From Trichodesmium sp002260545 (GTDB lineage: Bacteria > Cyanobacteriota > Cyanobacteriia > Cyanobacteriales > Microcoleaceae): a DNA stretch of 64,000 bases. This document shows, one piece after another, positions 1-9,779 of this stretch. A program made the position numbers and the translations under genes. The stretch's first letter is position 1, and every line of letters starts with the position of its first letter. The stretch covers positions 10,028 to 74,027 of the forward strand of contig NZ_JBNHEQ010000323.1 in the NCBI RefSeq assembly GCF_050016015.1, given 5' to 3'. The notes below the pieces were generated by a model, which saw nothing but the letters and a program-made list of their open reading frames with translations, searched no databases and was not told where the DNA came from.

Positions 1-79
1 TATACCTTTAATTTTCGGTAAAAACAAGAATAATTAATGCAAAAGAGTTCTCAAACTAACAAAAAAGTAATTAAAGTAA

Positions 80-215
80 GGTAATTACTTAATAACTGAA
101 GTGTTATTCAAGTATAGTGTTAATGCCTGAGAATTGGTATAAATTCTCTATTCCTCCTGACTCCTAATTCCTCCTGACTCCTACCCTAACTCATAAGACT
201 TTTTCAGCAAGCCCT
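80..215. repeat. Ends of family B and family C repeats
   Basis: Positions 80-139 match one end of the family B element found complete at 27755-28015 and inside hemB; they end in ATTGGTA followed by TAA, the usual flank of that family. Positions 143-215 hold short CTCCTGACTC-type tandem repeats and end in TTCAGCAAGCCCTAA, the family C terminus seen complete at 12918-13235. Both look like partial copies; the rest may lie outside the window. Confidence 0.5.
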
Positions 216-321
216 AATTATTTTCTGTTTCCTTTTCCATTAGCGATTAATCTATCCATACTAAGCTGGAGGTCTTTAATTGAATTCTGACAAATTTACT
301 TTTTTTTGAGTTTTGAAGTAA

Positions 322-519
322 CTACTTAAAGAGAAAGCAGAGTTTTTAAAGTCTTGGAAAAAATTAGAAACTAATTTAAAACTAACTGGTAGTTTAGTTG
401 ATGCTGAATCGTATTTAAAGATTGCCGATAAAGAAAATCACGAGCAGTTATCTACCTTGTTAATTCAAACTTTATGGCACTCCGGGAAAGATTTTATTGA
501 TGCTATATTAACAACATAA
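322..519 (+). pseudogene. Unrecognised open-frame remnant without a start
   Basis: A reading frame stays open for about 65 codons between a TAA at 319-321 and a TAA at 517-519 and has normal-looking composition (for example LIQTLWHSGKDFIDAIL near its end), but it has no ATG and no obvious alternative start. I do not recognise the family. It may be the tail of a decayed gene. Chance openness cannot be excluded in such AT-rich DNA. Confidence 0.25.
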
Positions 520-797
520 TTTTAACAGCTTATTGAAAAGTGGAAGATTAAAGAAGCGTCAACTATAAATTAACCAAAATGAAATATTAATATCATGTAA
601 TATCATGTCCGGATGTAATGGTATAAATAAAATATTTGGCGATCGAGAAAATATATTTTAATTTCTCCCCTACTCCCCTACTCCCCTACTATCTTAATTA
701 TAAGTGTTTAACCGCAGATAATATAACTAGAGAATATAAACTTATTAGCCAAAATAAATTTATTCAGAGACGAACAAGAATCTCAAATAATTTATTC

Positions 798-965
798 ATG
801 GAAAAATTTTTGAGATTTTTGTTTAGCACAGCTATTATTGTTGGAATTATTCTGAGGTCTACTTTTATAGAAGCTTTGGCAATGGGAGGAACTTTTGAAC
901 AAAAAATAGCACTTTTATTTGTGACAGTATTAGTCACAATGACTGTATTGCATTTTCAAAATTGA
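798..965 (+). CDS. Small two-helix membrane protein, hypothetical
   Basis: A 55-residue protein beginning MEKFLRFLFS. Two hydrophobic stretches (about residues 5-20 and 37-52) are separated by a short polar loop, suggesting a small membrane hairpin. The open frame extends upstream to 636, but that part reads through a CCCCTACT tandem repeat, so I place the start at the internal ATG at 798. No family is recognised. It stands alone upstream of ruvC on the same strand, about 220 bp away. Whether it is expressed cannot be judged from sequence. Confidence 0.4.
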   Translation: MEKFLRFLFSTAIIVGIILRSTFIEALAMGGTFEQKIALLFVTVLVTMTVLHFQN

Positions 966-1187
966 TAGATTAATAAATTATTGATACTAAATAAAAAAAA
1001 TTAGTTATACTCTCAATTATGTAATTATTAAAGGAATGGGAATTCAAGCTTAAGAGTATCCTGATTTATAGCAGTCGAAGCAAAGATTAGGGCATTTCTA
1101 AATCCTGAAATATTTTGACAGTTTACTATTGCCTATTCCCTATTCCCTAGCCCGTAGCGCTATACCATAAGAATCAAAAGTCTAAAA

Positions 1188-1679
1188 ATGGAAAAATTAA
1201 TTCTCGGATTAGATCCGGGTTTAGCAGTATTAGGGTTTGGAGTGATTAAGTGTGTTTATAATTCAAAAACAGAGAAAATAGATTCTACTTCTATGGTTGA
1301 TTTTGGGGTAATTAAAACCACAAAAAAACAAGAAATGGGGCAACGCCTCATAACAATATATGAAGATTTACACACAATAATAAATAACTTTAAACCAGAT
1401 TTAGCCGCTACAGAAAAGTTATTCTTTTATCGCATGGGTAATACAATTTTAGTTGCCCAAGCTAGAGGAATTTTAGTATTAGTATTAGCACAACATGGAA
1501 TTCCACTAATTGAGTTTACACCCCCACAAATTAAGCAAGCAATAACAGGTTATGGGAATGCAGATAAATCTGATGTGCAACAAGCAGTAGCTAGAGAATT
1601 AAGTTTGGATGAAATTCCTAAACCGGACGACGCGGCTGATGCTTTAGCAGTTGCTCTTACAGCAAGTTGGTTAAATTAG
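1188..1679 (+). CDS. ruvC: Holliday junction resolvase RuvC
   Basis: RuvC is the dimeric nuclease that cuts Holliday junctions symmetrically during recombination, working with RuvA and RuvB. The 163-residue length fits the family. The four acidic catalytic positions of the RNase H-like fold are visible: D9 in GLDPG, E76 in ATEKLFF, and the pair D148 and D151 in PDDAADALA near the C terminus. The ATG at 1188 puts the first catalytic Asp at the usual place. Upstream is a stretch of short repeats and no partner gene; ruvA and ruvB are not in the window, which is common in cyanobacteria. Same-strand neighbours are too far away for an obvious operon. Confidence 0.95.
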   Translation: MEKLILGLDPGLAVLGFGVIKCVYNSKTEKIDSTSMVDFGVIKTTKKQEMGQRLITIYEDLHTIINNFKPDLAATEKLFFYRMGNTILVAQARGILVLVLAQHGIPLIEFTPPQIKQAITGYGNADKSDVQQAVARELSLDEIPKPDDAADALAVALTASWLN

Positions 1680-1867
1680 GCAGTTAAGATGATTATGGAT
1701 TTTTTAGTCATTAAAATCTATATATAGTGTAGCGCTATAGTTTTTGCCTTGCATATATAGTGTTTATAGGGAATTTTCATTTTTGAAGTTACACTTTAAC
1801 AGACAAAATTATCATATTTTAGGCAATATTCAGAAATTTAATTTTAATTATAATCCACCCCTACTAT

Positions 1868-2076
1868 TTAGGATTTGCTGATTAAGTCTCAAAGTCCTTA
1901 CAGATAAGGAAAAATGCTTTTTTAAGTCGAAAAAAGTCCCAACTTTTCGGTCTCTAGGATTGCAAAATGCTAACTTTTTGCATTTTGGTCAAGAGAGTAC
2001 CCCAAAAATTACTCCCCTACTCCCCTACTCCCCCGCTCCCCTACTCCTTAAAAAAGACTTTTTCACTAAAGTCCCG
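1868..2076. repeat. Degenerate family C element with CCCCTACT tandem repeat
   Basis: The left end TTAGGATTTGCTGATTAAG resembles the family C terminus at 12918, and internal phrases (cAAAGTCCTTAcAGATAAGG) also match that copy. The right part (AAGACTTTTTCA) is a decayed version of the C right end. Inside, 2012-2047 is a short tandem repeat of CTCCCCTA-like units. It accounts for most of the ruvC to 2332 gap; the rest is AT-rich without recognisable content. Confidence 0.5.
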
Positions 2077-2331
2077 CTACTCTCAACTCCCTCACTTTTG
2101 GTTGGCCAGAAAAAACAAACAATTGTTATCCTCTATACATCATTAATGGCTATTTTGTATTAACAAAAGACGATATAGCCAAGTCAAAAGTCTCAAAAAT
2201 ATTAAGATTAACTTCACACTTTGTTGAATTGTGAGTTAAAGTAAATAAATGTAAAGAAATATGAGATTTTTTGCTTTCTTTTTTAATACAAGCATTTATT
2301 GGCCACCTTTTAGATTGAAACTAAACATACA

Positions 2332-3138
2332 ATGATAAAAAATTTTTCAAAAAAACTTTTTGTATCAATTACAGCAATCTTCCTCGCATTATCCACTTTT
2401 GCTCTAACTCCAACAGTTGCTCAAGCCTACGATAATCCAGATTTACTACCTGAAGAGCAAACACCAATAATTGACCTAGCGAAATCCTTAACCGACATTC
2501 AGGAAAACTTACTAGCCAAAGACTTAGAGCAATTTGAAACAGAGACTGGCTGGAAACTCAGAGTTTTAACTCAATTTGACCGTACTCCTGGTAGAGCAGT
2601 TAAAGATTTTTGGGGACTTGATAATAAAAGTGTCTTGTTAGTAGCTGACGCTCGTGGTGGTAATATTCTTAACTTTAATGTGGGTCGCGCTCTTTATGAA
2701 TTTCTTCCCCGGACATTCTGGGTAGAGTTGCAAACTCGCTACGGTAATCAATTTTTTGTGCGAGACCAAGGTGAAGACCAATCAATTATTCAATCATTAG
2801 AATCAATCAAAACTTGTTTACGTCAAGGTGGTTGTAACGTTGTACCAGGTTTACCACGGGAGCAGTGGATTTTAACTTTAGTTACATCAGTTATTGGTGG
2901 AGTAATTTGTGGCTTTGCTGCTCAACCTCGTAAACCAGGCGAAGCCTTTTCTTGGCAGTGGGCGTTAATATTTTCTCCATTGTGGGGAATTTTGTTTATT
3001 GCTTTCGGAATTGGTCCGGTAGTATCGAGAACTTCAGATTGGTTGCCATTAACTCGTAATGTTGCAGGTTTTCTTATTGGCGTTTTGGTTGCTTATCTGA
3101 CTCCATTACTTAATCAATCTTCTCCTTCTGAAACTTAA
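2332..3138 (+). CDS. TPM-domain membrane protein (Psb32/YgcG-like)
   Basis: A 268-residue exported membrane protein. Residues 1-32 form a signal peptide ending VAQA, followed by a TPM domain (about 36-165; motifs such as WKLRVLTQFDRTPG and VLLVADARGG). Three hydrophobic segments follow at about 180-197, 208-231 and 243-260. TPM domains occur in thylakoid-lumen proteins (Psb32, TLP18.3) linked to photosystem II repair and acid phosphatase activity; that role here is inference from the family. Two cysteines (about 162 and 168) might form a disulfide. The ATG at 2332 directly precedes the basic and hydrophobic signal sequence. No operon partner is visible. Confidence 0.8.
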   Translation: MIKNFSKKLFVSITAIFLALSTFALTPTVAQAYDNPDLLPEEQTPIIDLAKSLTDIQENLLAKDLEQFETETGWKLRVLTQFDRTPGRAVKDFWGLDNKSVLLVADARGGNILNFNVGRALYEFLPRTFWVELQTRYGNQFFVRDQGEDQSIIQSLESIKTCLRQGGCNVVPGLPREQWILTLVTSVIGGVICGFAAQPRKPGEAFSWQWALIFSPLWGILFIAFGIGPVVSRTSDWLPLTRNVAGFLIGVLVAYLTPLLNQSSPSET

Positions 3139-3381
3139 TACTCAAAGGAAGAAGAAAGAAGGAAGAAGGAAGAAGGGAAAATGCTTCAGTTATTTAGGAG
3201 AGAAAGAAGAAATTTTGAAAAAAAAGGGGATTTAAGATAGCTATCTCTATATTTATCTTAAATGTATTAGATAACCTATTTTTCAGAATATTTGGCTCAG
3301 AGGTAGCTTTTTGTATCATTCTTTTTTCAAAGTGCTATAACCAATTCTTTCCTGACTATATCTAAACTGAATAAAAATCAG

Positions 3382-3424
3382 GAACTAGGAATGTTTGATT
3401 GATTCAATTATTCCTAGTTTTTTT
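3382..3424 (+). terminator. Rho-independent terminator-like hairpin
   Basis: An inverted repeat AACTAGGAAT / ATTCCTAGTT with an 18-nt AT-rich loop is followed directly by a run of T. It lies about 245 bp after the TPM gene with no gene between, so it may end that transcript. Confidence 0.55.
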
Positions 3425-3475
3425 GATTGTTTGAAGTTTATTTTTGCGTGGAGAGAGCAAAATTTTAATTGCTAA

Positions 3476-3646
3476 TATCAAATCGTAGCATCGCTATAAT
3501 TAGATGGTTAATCTAGGAGTCAGGTAGGGGTGATTCGCGAATCACCCCTACAGGAGGGAAGAGAATTTAGAAAGATTTACACTTTTGCTGATTTTTCGGG
3601 AACCGTAGATGAAAATTTTTTTATACCTAATTAAACGGATTTGATA
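3476..3646. mobile_element. Miniature element, family D copy 1 (TAA target duplication)
   Basis: 171 bp, ends TATCAAATC... and ...GGATTTGATA, flanked on both sides by TAA (3473-3475, 3647-3649). The same sequence occurs inverted at 19389-19554. Inside, 3524-3551 is a perfect 28-nt palindrome beginning GTAGGGGTGATTCG, typical of short hairpin repeats. There is no coding capacity. Confidence 0.8.
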
Positions 3647-3690
3647 TAAAGTAGCGATACCTATCCCTATTTTCAAGTTGAATAAAAATA

Positions 3691-3928
3691 TATAGCTATC
3701 CTAAATAGGTTGCGGTTCAAGAATTAAGAATTTAGAATGTGCGAATTACCTCTCCTTGAAAAGAAGAGAATTAACGAACAAGAAAATTTTTATTTATTAT
3801 CCCCTTAAAAGGGGAGGCTTTCAACCAGAATATTTTGGTAACCAAAAAGTAGATAAAAAAACTTAAACTCTTTCCTGTTCCCTAAAAGCGGTAAGACTTT
3901 TATACACAAATAAAATAGGATTGCTATA
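3691..3928. mobile_element. Family J repeat interrupted by a family E repeat
   Basis: The outer ends TATAGCTATCCTAAATAGG and AGGATTGCTATA match the complete family J copies at 39350-39487 and 55162-55300. The interior is interrupted at 3746-3841 by a family E repeat (TTACCTCTCC ... GGTAA). Compared with the uninterrupted second copy of the 272-bp tandem repeat downstream, J has inserted into the upstream flank of repeat copy 1. Confidence 0.6.
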
Positions 3929-3953
3929 TTATTTTTATCTCTATAGAATTACT

Positions 3954-4610
3954 ATGGAAAAAATTAATCAGATGTAAAGTAAACTACAAAAATAAAGTGA
4001 TGCTGCTTTGCCAAAATTTGTTGATACTTACCTTCACAAAAAAATCAAAAAGGTTAAGTCAATTAAATCATTAGAGTCTGTACCTAGAACTAAATAAAAT
4101 CAGAAAAGGAACTCCAGCTATTACTTTTTGGAAAGAGAGCAAAATTTGAACTGCTAAAATAGGGATAGGCGATCGCTACTTTCAAGTTGAGGAATAATAA
4201 TTATTTTTATCTCTATAGAATTACTATGGCAAAAATTAATCAGATTCAAAAGAAACTAAAAGAATTAAGTGGTGGTGAGTTCCAAAAATTTGTTGATACT
4301 TACCTTCACAAAAAAATCAAAAAGGTTAAGTCAATTAAATCATTAGAGTCTGTACCTAGAACTAAATAAAATCAGAAAAGGAACTCCAGCTATTACTTTT
4401 TGGAAAGAGAGCAAAATTTGAACTGCTAAAATAGGGATAGGCGATCGCTACTTTCAAGTTGAGGAATAATAATTATTTTTATCTCTATAGAATTACTATG
4501 GCAAAAATTAATCAGATTCAAAAGAAACTAAAAGAATTAAGTGGTGGTGAGTTCCAAAAATTTGTTGATACTTACCTTCAGAAAAAATCAAATAAGTTAA
4601 GTCAATTAAA
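3954..4610 (+). repeat. Three tandem copies of the STAND gene 5' end, 272-bp period
   Basis: Start codons of three copies fall at 3954, 4226 and 4498, exactly 272 bp apart. Each unit carries the same upstream segment (with a GCGATCGC site in the two junctions) and about 130 bp of the gene start (MAKINQIQKKLKELSGGEF in copies 2 and 3). Copy 1 is decayed over its first 60 bp with in-frame stops. Copies 1 and 2 end after about 47 codons; only copy 3 runs into the gene body. The unit contains no other gene. Confidence 0.85.
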
Positions 4611-7600
4611 TCATTAGGCTCTGTGACTGGAGCGAACAAAACAAGACCAGGAACTCCAGATACTTTAATTATTCTGGAAAATGGAAAGTATATTTTGGCA
4701 GAGTATACAACACAGCAAGAGGATATCTGCGGAAAATTTAAGGAAGACCTCGACAAATGTTTTGATGAAGAAAAGACTGGAATACCAATAACAGAAATAG
4801 AAAAGATTATTTTATGTCATAATTCTAATCTGAATACAAAAGAATAAAATTCTCTGAAAGAAGAATGTCAGAAGTATGGAGTTGAACTTGATATATTTGA
4901 TATTGACTCTATTTCTTTTGATCTTTATAAAAATTATCCTGGTATTGCTAAAGATTTTCTTGGAGTTGAGGTAAATACTCTTCAAATAGTTGATATTGAT
5001 GAATTTATTACTACTTATAATAAAAGAAAAATTGTTGCTCCTCTAGATACAAAGTTTTACTTTCGGGAAAATGAAATAAACGAAATATTAGAACGACTTG
5101 AGGAAAATAATCTAGTTATAGTTTTTGGTAAAGCAGGAGTAGGTAAATCTCGACTTGTTTTAGAGTGTTGTAGGAAATTTTTAGAGAAATATTCTGAGTA
5201 CAAAGTTAAATGTATTTTTAATAAAGGAGTCGATCTTTTTGAGGATATTCATGTTTACTTCTCAGATGAGGGAAGTTATCTAATTTTTTTAGATGATGCT
5301 AACCGGGTCAAAAATTTTGAGTATTTTATTAATCTTCTTCTCGATAAACGTGAAAATCAGCAAATTAAAATAATAGCTACGGTTCGTGACTATGCAGTTG
5401 AGGAAATTAAAAAAGTAGCACGTTCTTATAATAGTAATTTCAACCTACTAAAAATAAACCCATTAACAGATAAGCAAATTGAGCAACTTGTTAAAGAAGA
5501 ATGCAAAATTCAGAATCAATTATACATAGAAATAATTGTTGATATAGCTCAAGGTAATCCTCGCTTGGCAATAATGACTGCTTTAGTAGTAAAGGGAGAA
5601 AAAACTGTCGAAGCTCTTAAAAATGTATCTGATGTTTATGATTTATATTATTCTTCAATCACAAAAGACATTAAAGATTTTAAGGATGAAAGTTTATTGG
5701 CAGTAGCTGGTATCGTTGCCTTTTTCCAAGTAGTAGATTACTCTAATGATGAAATGATGGAAAAGATTCAAACTGCATTTAATATTGACAGGAAAACTTT
5801 CTGGAAAGCAGTTCGTAAATTATATGAATTTGAGTTGGTAGATATATATGAAAATGAGATTGCCAGAATATCTGACCAAGTTCTAGCTACATATCTGTTT
5901 TATCTTACTTTTTTCAAGGAAAAATTGTTGAAATTTTTCGTTCTCTTAGATAATTTCTTTCCTCAATTTCACAATAAATTTGTCGATACTCTTAATCCTG
6001 TTTTAAGTGCTTTTGATAGTGAGAAGATTATCAAAATACTTACTCCAGATGTAGACAGAGTTTGGAAAATTTATGAGGAGGCAGGAGATGAGAAAAGTTT
6101 AATTCAACTGATGAAACTTTTTTTGTTTTTTAAACAGACAGAAATTCTTATATATACTAATAATTTAATTTCACAGTTGGAAGAGGATTCGGTAGATATT
6201 TCAAGTTTGGATATTCAATCTAATTCTAATATTCGTATTCCACAATATTATATTCTTGAGTTACTTAGTTTATCTCGTAATTTTGACCAACAAAATTTCC
6301 AGATGGCTATAGATTTGCTGTTTGAATATTTGGCAAAAAAACCACAGGAACTACAAAAGGTGTTTTGCCTTCTGATTGAGGTGTTTGGATTTAAACGTGA
6401 TTCCTACATAACAAAATTTATTACTCAGTCGATAGTTATTGACAAGCTACTAGAAGAAGTAAATGGAGGAAAAAACGAATTATTTGTAAAACTATTTTTT
6501 GGTGTAGCTGAAAAATATCTAGATATTCAATTTGATACTTCTCGGATGAAAAAGAAAGAGGCTATACTCTATCAATTTTCTCCACCACCTATACCGGAAT
6601 TATTTGATTTGAGAAATAAAATTTGGCGGGGAATATTTCAGCTCTATCAGATTGATATTTTTCAGAAAGAAGTAATCAATATAATTCATCAATATAGTAA
6701 ATTATATTCTAAGTTTCCTGTCGGTGAAATTATTAAGCAGGATGCTGTAGAAGTGCTTGAATTTCTTACAGATAACTTAAATCCTCAAGATTATTCTCAT
6801 TGTATTATTGTTCAGAAATATTTGAATTTTCTAGAGTCTCATCAAGTTGAATTTAATAATGAACTAAGAGAAAAATTTTTCAATGAAACTTATAAGCTAT
6901 CTAGGATACTTTTATCTGATTGGTCTGACAGAAAAAACTCAAATTTAGAATACACAGAATATGAACAACTTAAGCAAAATCCAATCAAAGAATATTTTGC
7001 CAATTACAATTTTAAGGATTATCAGGATTTCTTTGCTAAATGCCATGAGATAAAAGCTGTAACAAAAGAGAAAAATCATTACTCTTCTGAATTTCCTAGT
7101 GGTAGAGTAGCAGAAGTCATTTTTCTCGCCTGCAAAAATTCAGAGCTTTATTTAGATGTGCTGAAATATTATCTCAATCTTGGCGACCCATTTCAAATTA
7201 ATCATTTTCCATTTCCATTAATTGAAAAGTTAATAGAAATTTCTGGAGTTGAAAAAGCATTTGAATTGCTCAACCAATCTGATTATGCTTCAAAGAGAGA
7301 ATGGTTATTTGGATTTTACAACTTACTACCTGAAGATAAAATTACATCTGATTATTTGAAGAAACTCTATAACTTATATAGGGAAAGCAAACTTAGTGAA
7401 ATATCAAAAAGATTCGACTTTCTTCTCAAATATCGTCACTTAGATAAAAATGTGGTTGCTCAGGTAACAGAAATTATTCTGAGTAAAATGAATGAACAGA
7501 CAAATTATGCCGATCCTTTTGATTTTTTATTTAATCCTTACAGTCACGTCAATGAGCGTTTAATTGAGCTATTCACAGAAAAACTTGATGTGCTAAAACG

Positions 7601-8330
7601 AGCATATTTATTAAGTCAAAAAATCAATGGATACTCGTCTAACTCTGAAGATATATTCATCCGCATTCTTGATGCTGACCAGAATTTCATAATTGAATAT
7701 ATTGACTGGGTATACTATGAGGAAAGAAAATTCTCAAACTCCCCTTATTTTGAAGATGACCTCAACTATACATTTCTTTGGCAAGATGAAAATTATCAGG
7801 AATTAATTACTCAAGTAGTTGAGTATATTGATCAGAAAGAAAAGGAATTATCTATCTCTATATCCAGAAATACTATTCTCGAAAGAATATTTTTTTTGCA
7901 AATAACAGAAGAAGAGAAATTTATTCTTGAGGATAGACAAAATAAACTGCTAAAAAGTCTGATGGAAAATAGATATACAGATATTGATTTGATGCAATTA
8001 TTGTTGAGCGTAACTACAACATTTCCCTACAAAAGACGTTATCAATTTATCGATCTATTTTGTAAGCACAATCAAAAATTTGAGGATTTTAAGAAACTTC
8101 CCCTAGAACCTTATGTTAAGAATTATAAGGAACTTTCCTCAGAAGATTATATTTTGAGTAGCTCTAAGAATATTGAAGCAACACATAAAATCGTAGAATA
8201 TCTTAAATCACTACTACCAATTTTTAATAGAGTAGAACTTCTGGAACACAAACAATATGTAGAGCAAAAAATTAAAGATTTTCAGAAGTGGATTAAAGAT
8301 GAAAAGAAAGAAGATTTTCTAAGAGACTAA
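4498..8330 (+). pseudogene. STAND-type NTPase with N-terminal nuclease-like domain, disrupted
   Basis: Reconstructed length is about 1275 codons. The N-terminal part (GGEFQKFVDTYL, then GTPDTLIILENGKYILAEYTTQ) resembles PD-(D/E)xK-type domains. A P-loop NTPase follows: Walker A GKAGVGKS near 5135, Walker B YLIFLDDANR near 5285, TVRDYA sensor-like motif, and GNPRLAI, the GxP motif of STAND ATPases. The remaining 900 residues are helix-rich with no family recognised. Two lesions break it: a 1-nt loss in an A-run near 4581 (seven A in copies 1 and 2, six here) and an in-frame TAA at 4845-4847. From 4848 to 8330 the frame is open, but the first usable start (TTG 5565) lies after the NTPase core. 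Such architectures often act in antiphage defence; that role is inference. Confidence 0.75.
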
Positions 8331-8480
8331 TATCATCTCCGGTTGGATAGTTATTATTAGGAATAAATAGAAGAAATATCCCAGTGGTTTGAGATTGCTT
8401 TCCTTGCGGAATGCTGCGCAAACCTTCCACTCCGTTCCAGTCGCAATGACTTTACAGTTAGTGTTTATCCGGACATAATA
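8331..8480. mobile_element. Miniature element, family A copy 7 (TAA target duplication)
   Basis: 150 bp, ends TATCATCTCCGG and CCGGACATAATA, flanked by TAA on both sides. The left TAA (8328-8330) is also the stop codon of the STAND gene. Positions 8389-8452 contain the family L hairpin repeat also found at 19320-19381. Confidence 0.75.
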
Positions 8481-8484
8481 TAAA

Positions 8485-8579
8485 CAGGACTTACGCATAG
8501 ACGCTAGCTATATATAGCGTTCAAAAACTATAGCGCTATAGATATATAGTGTTTAAAACCTACGAATGCGTAAGTCGTG
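8485..8579. mobile_element. Family K miniature element, short copy
   Basis: 95 bp with inverted ends CAGGACTTACGCA and TGCGTAAGTCGTG, flanked by ATAAA on both sides. The interior holds AT-rich palindromes around AGCGCTATAG. A longer copy lies at 12521-12760. Confidence 0.6.
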
Positions 8580-8708
8580 ATAAATTTAAGTTGCTGTAAA
8601 CTTAATAAAATTCAAATTGGGCAAAAACCCTAATTTCTTAATTAACTATTTTTCTTGTCAAAATAGTCGAGAGTTATTACCCAAAAGATTCAACCTCAAT
8701 ACCCCAGT

Positions 8709-9134
8709 TTAAGTTGAAGATTTTTCTTCAGATAAAGAAGCTTTACAACCAACTGGATAAGGCGAATGATAAGTAGTAGAACGTTTACCAAAAATAGTAT
8801 AACGATTATCTCTAATCTGCTCATAAAAGCGATCGCCCATCCACTTCGCCCCAGGTAAACTCCGATATGCTGTAACAAAAACATCGCCTACAGGTAATAA
8901 CCGCCCTATTTCCTCTGCTGCGTCACTACCTTGCCATCTAAATTCTGGTGCCTTAGTATTAATTAAAATCATTCCCATTTCGCAATCTTCAGCAGTAATA
9001 CTAAACTGATTTAATATTTCTAAATCTTGCATAGGAACATACTCAAATAGTTGACCTTGGTCTATACTTTCTAATACCTGCACCAAGGTTACACATAGAT
9101 TGCAGTTGCCGTCGTAAATTACAATATAATTCAA
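8709..9134 (-). CDS. DCC-family thiol-disulfide oxidoreductase-like protein
   Basis: The N terminus carries YDGNCNLC (D8, C11, C14 from the chosen start), the D-x-x-C-x-x-C signature of the DCC1 / thioredoxin-like family (DUF393). The mid-part (EYVPMQD, WQGSDAAEEIGRLLP) and C-terminal RYTIFGK fit as well. Members are presumed redox proteins, but substrates are mostly unknown. The frame extends to an ATG at 9197, adding 21 hydrophobic and basic residues that are not typical; I prefer the TTG at 9134, giving LNYIVIYDGNC and 141 residues. If the longer form is real the protein would carry a short membrane anchor. Neighbours are repeats on both sides, so no operon is apparent. Confidence 0.75.
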   Translation of the reverse strand: MNYIVIYDGNCNLCVTLVQVLESIDQGQLFEYVPMQDLEILNQFSITAEDCEMGMILINTKAPEFRWQGSDAAEEIGRLLPVGDVFVTAYRSLPGAKWMGDRFYEQIRDNRYTIFGKRSTTYHSPYPVGCKASLSEEKSST

Positions 9135-9209
9135 AATTCTTAGTTTTATTTTCAATATTATTCTTAATAATAACACTGAACTAAGCTTATAGAGCAACTT
9201 TCCTACCGA

Positions 9210-9664
9210 ACTTTTATTCTCATAAATATTTCACTACAGACTAAATGACCAAAACTAAACCTTCAAAACTTTTCCAGAGAAATGTACTTAAATACTTGAC
9301 TATAAAATTAGGTCTTAAGTCTTCTCTCTATATCAAATCCGGTTATACAGTAATCGCCAAATTACTTTCTATTAATAAATCTATTCTCTTAAATATCAAC
9401 TTCAAAACTCATGCTATTCAAATCCTTTCTTTCTTCATTAAGAAAGACTTCGAGTCTGAGACAATAACTAATTACCTTCTATATTAAAAGAGATCAAAAA
9501 AATCAGTATTTCAAATCTTCCTATTCCAGGAGGTAGTAATAAATGAAATTAACTAAAGTTCTAGAAGTGCTTTAGTACCCAACTTTTCTTCTCATAAAAA
9601 TCTCAGTAGAGACTAAATGACCAAAACTAAACCTTCAAAACTTTTCCAGAGAAATGTACTTAAA
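9210..9664. repeat. 372-bp tandem repeat containing relics of the DALR gene 3' end
   Basis: The phrase beginning ATGACCAAAACTAAACC occurs at 9245 and 9617, a 372-bp period, and related sequence continues right of the gap at 9765. Each unit contains about 80 bp matching the 3' end of the DALR gene (9780 onward), with a TAG in the frame of the duplicated part. The second unit runs into the N-gap, so the copy number is unknown. Confidence 0.75.
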
Positions 9665-9764
9665 NNNNNNNNNNNNNNNNNNNNNNNNNNNNNNNNNNNN
9701 NNNNNNNNNNNNNNNNNNNNNNNNNNNNNNNNNNNNNNNNNNNNNNNNNNNNNNNNNNNNNNNN
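9665..9764. other. Assembly gap of 100 N
   Basis: Exactly 100 N, the usual placeholder for a gap of unknown size. Both flanks are copies of the same tandem repeat, so the assembly most likely failed to bridge the array. The true length may be shorter, or several repeat units longer. Confidence 0.95.
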
Positions 9765-9779
9765 AATAAATGAAATTAA

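Noticed and set aside
636..797. Upstream extension of the small membrane protein frame
   Set aside because: Reads through a CCCCTACT tandem repeat; the internal ATG at 798 fits better.
1960..2163. 67-codon open frame
   Set aside because: Mostly repeat-tract translation (PLLPYSPAPLL) inside a decayed family C element.
4187..4369. 60-codon open frame
   Set aside because: It is copy 2 of the duplicated start of the STAND gene, not a separate gene.
9245..9487. 80-codon open frame left of the gap
   Set aside because: Starts in antisense relic of the DALR gene 3' end and lies in the tandem repeat; no family features.
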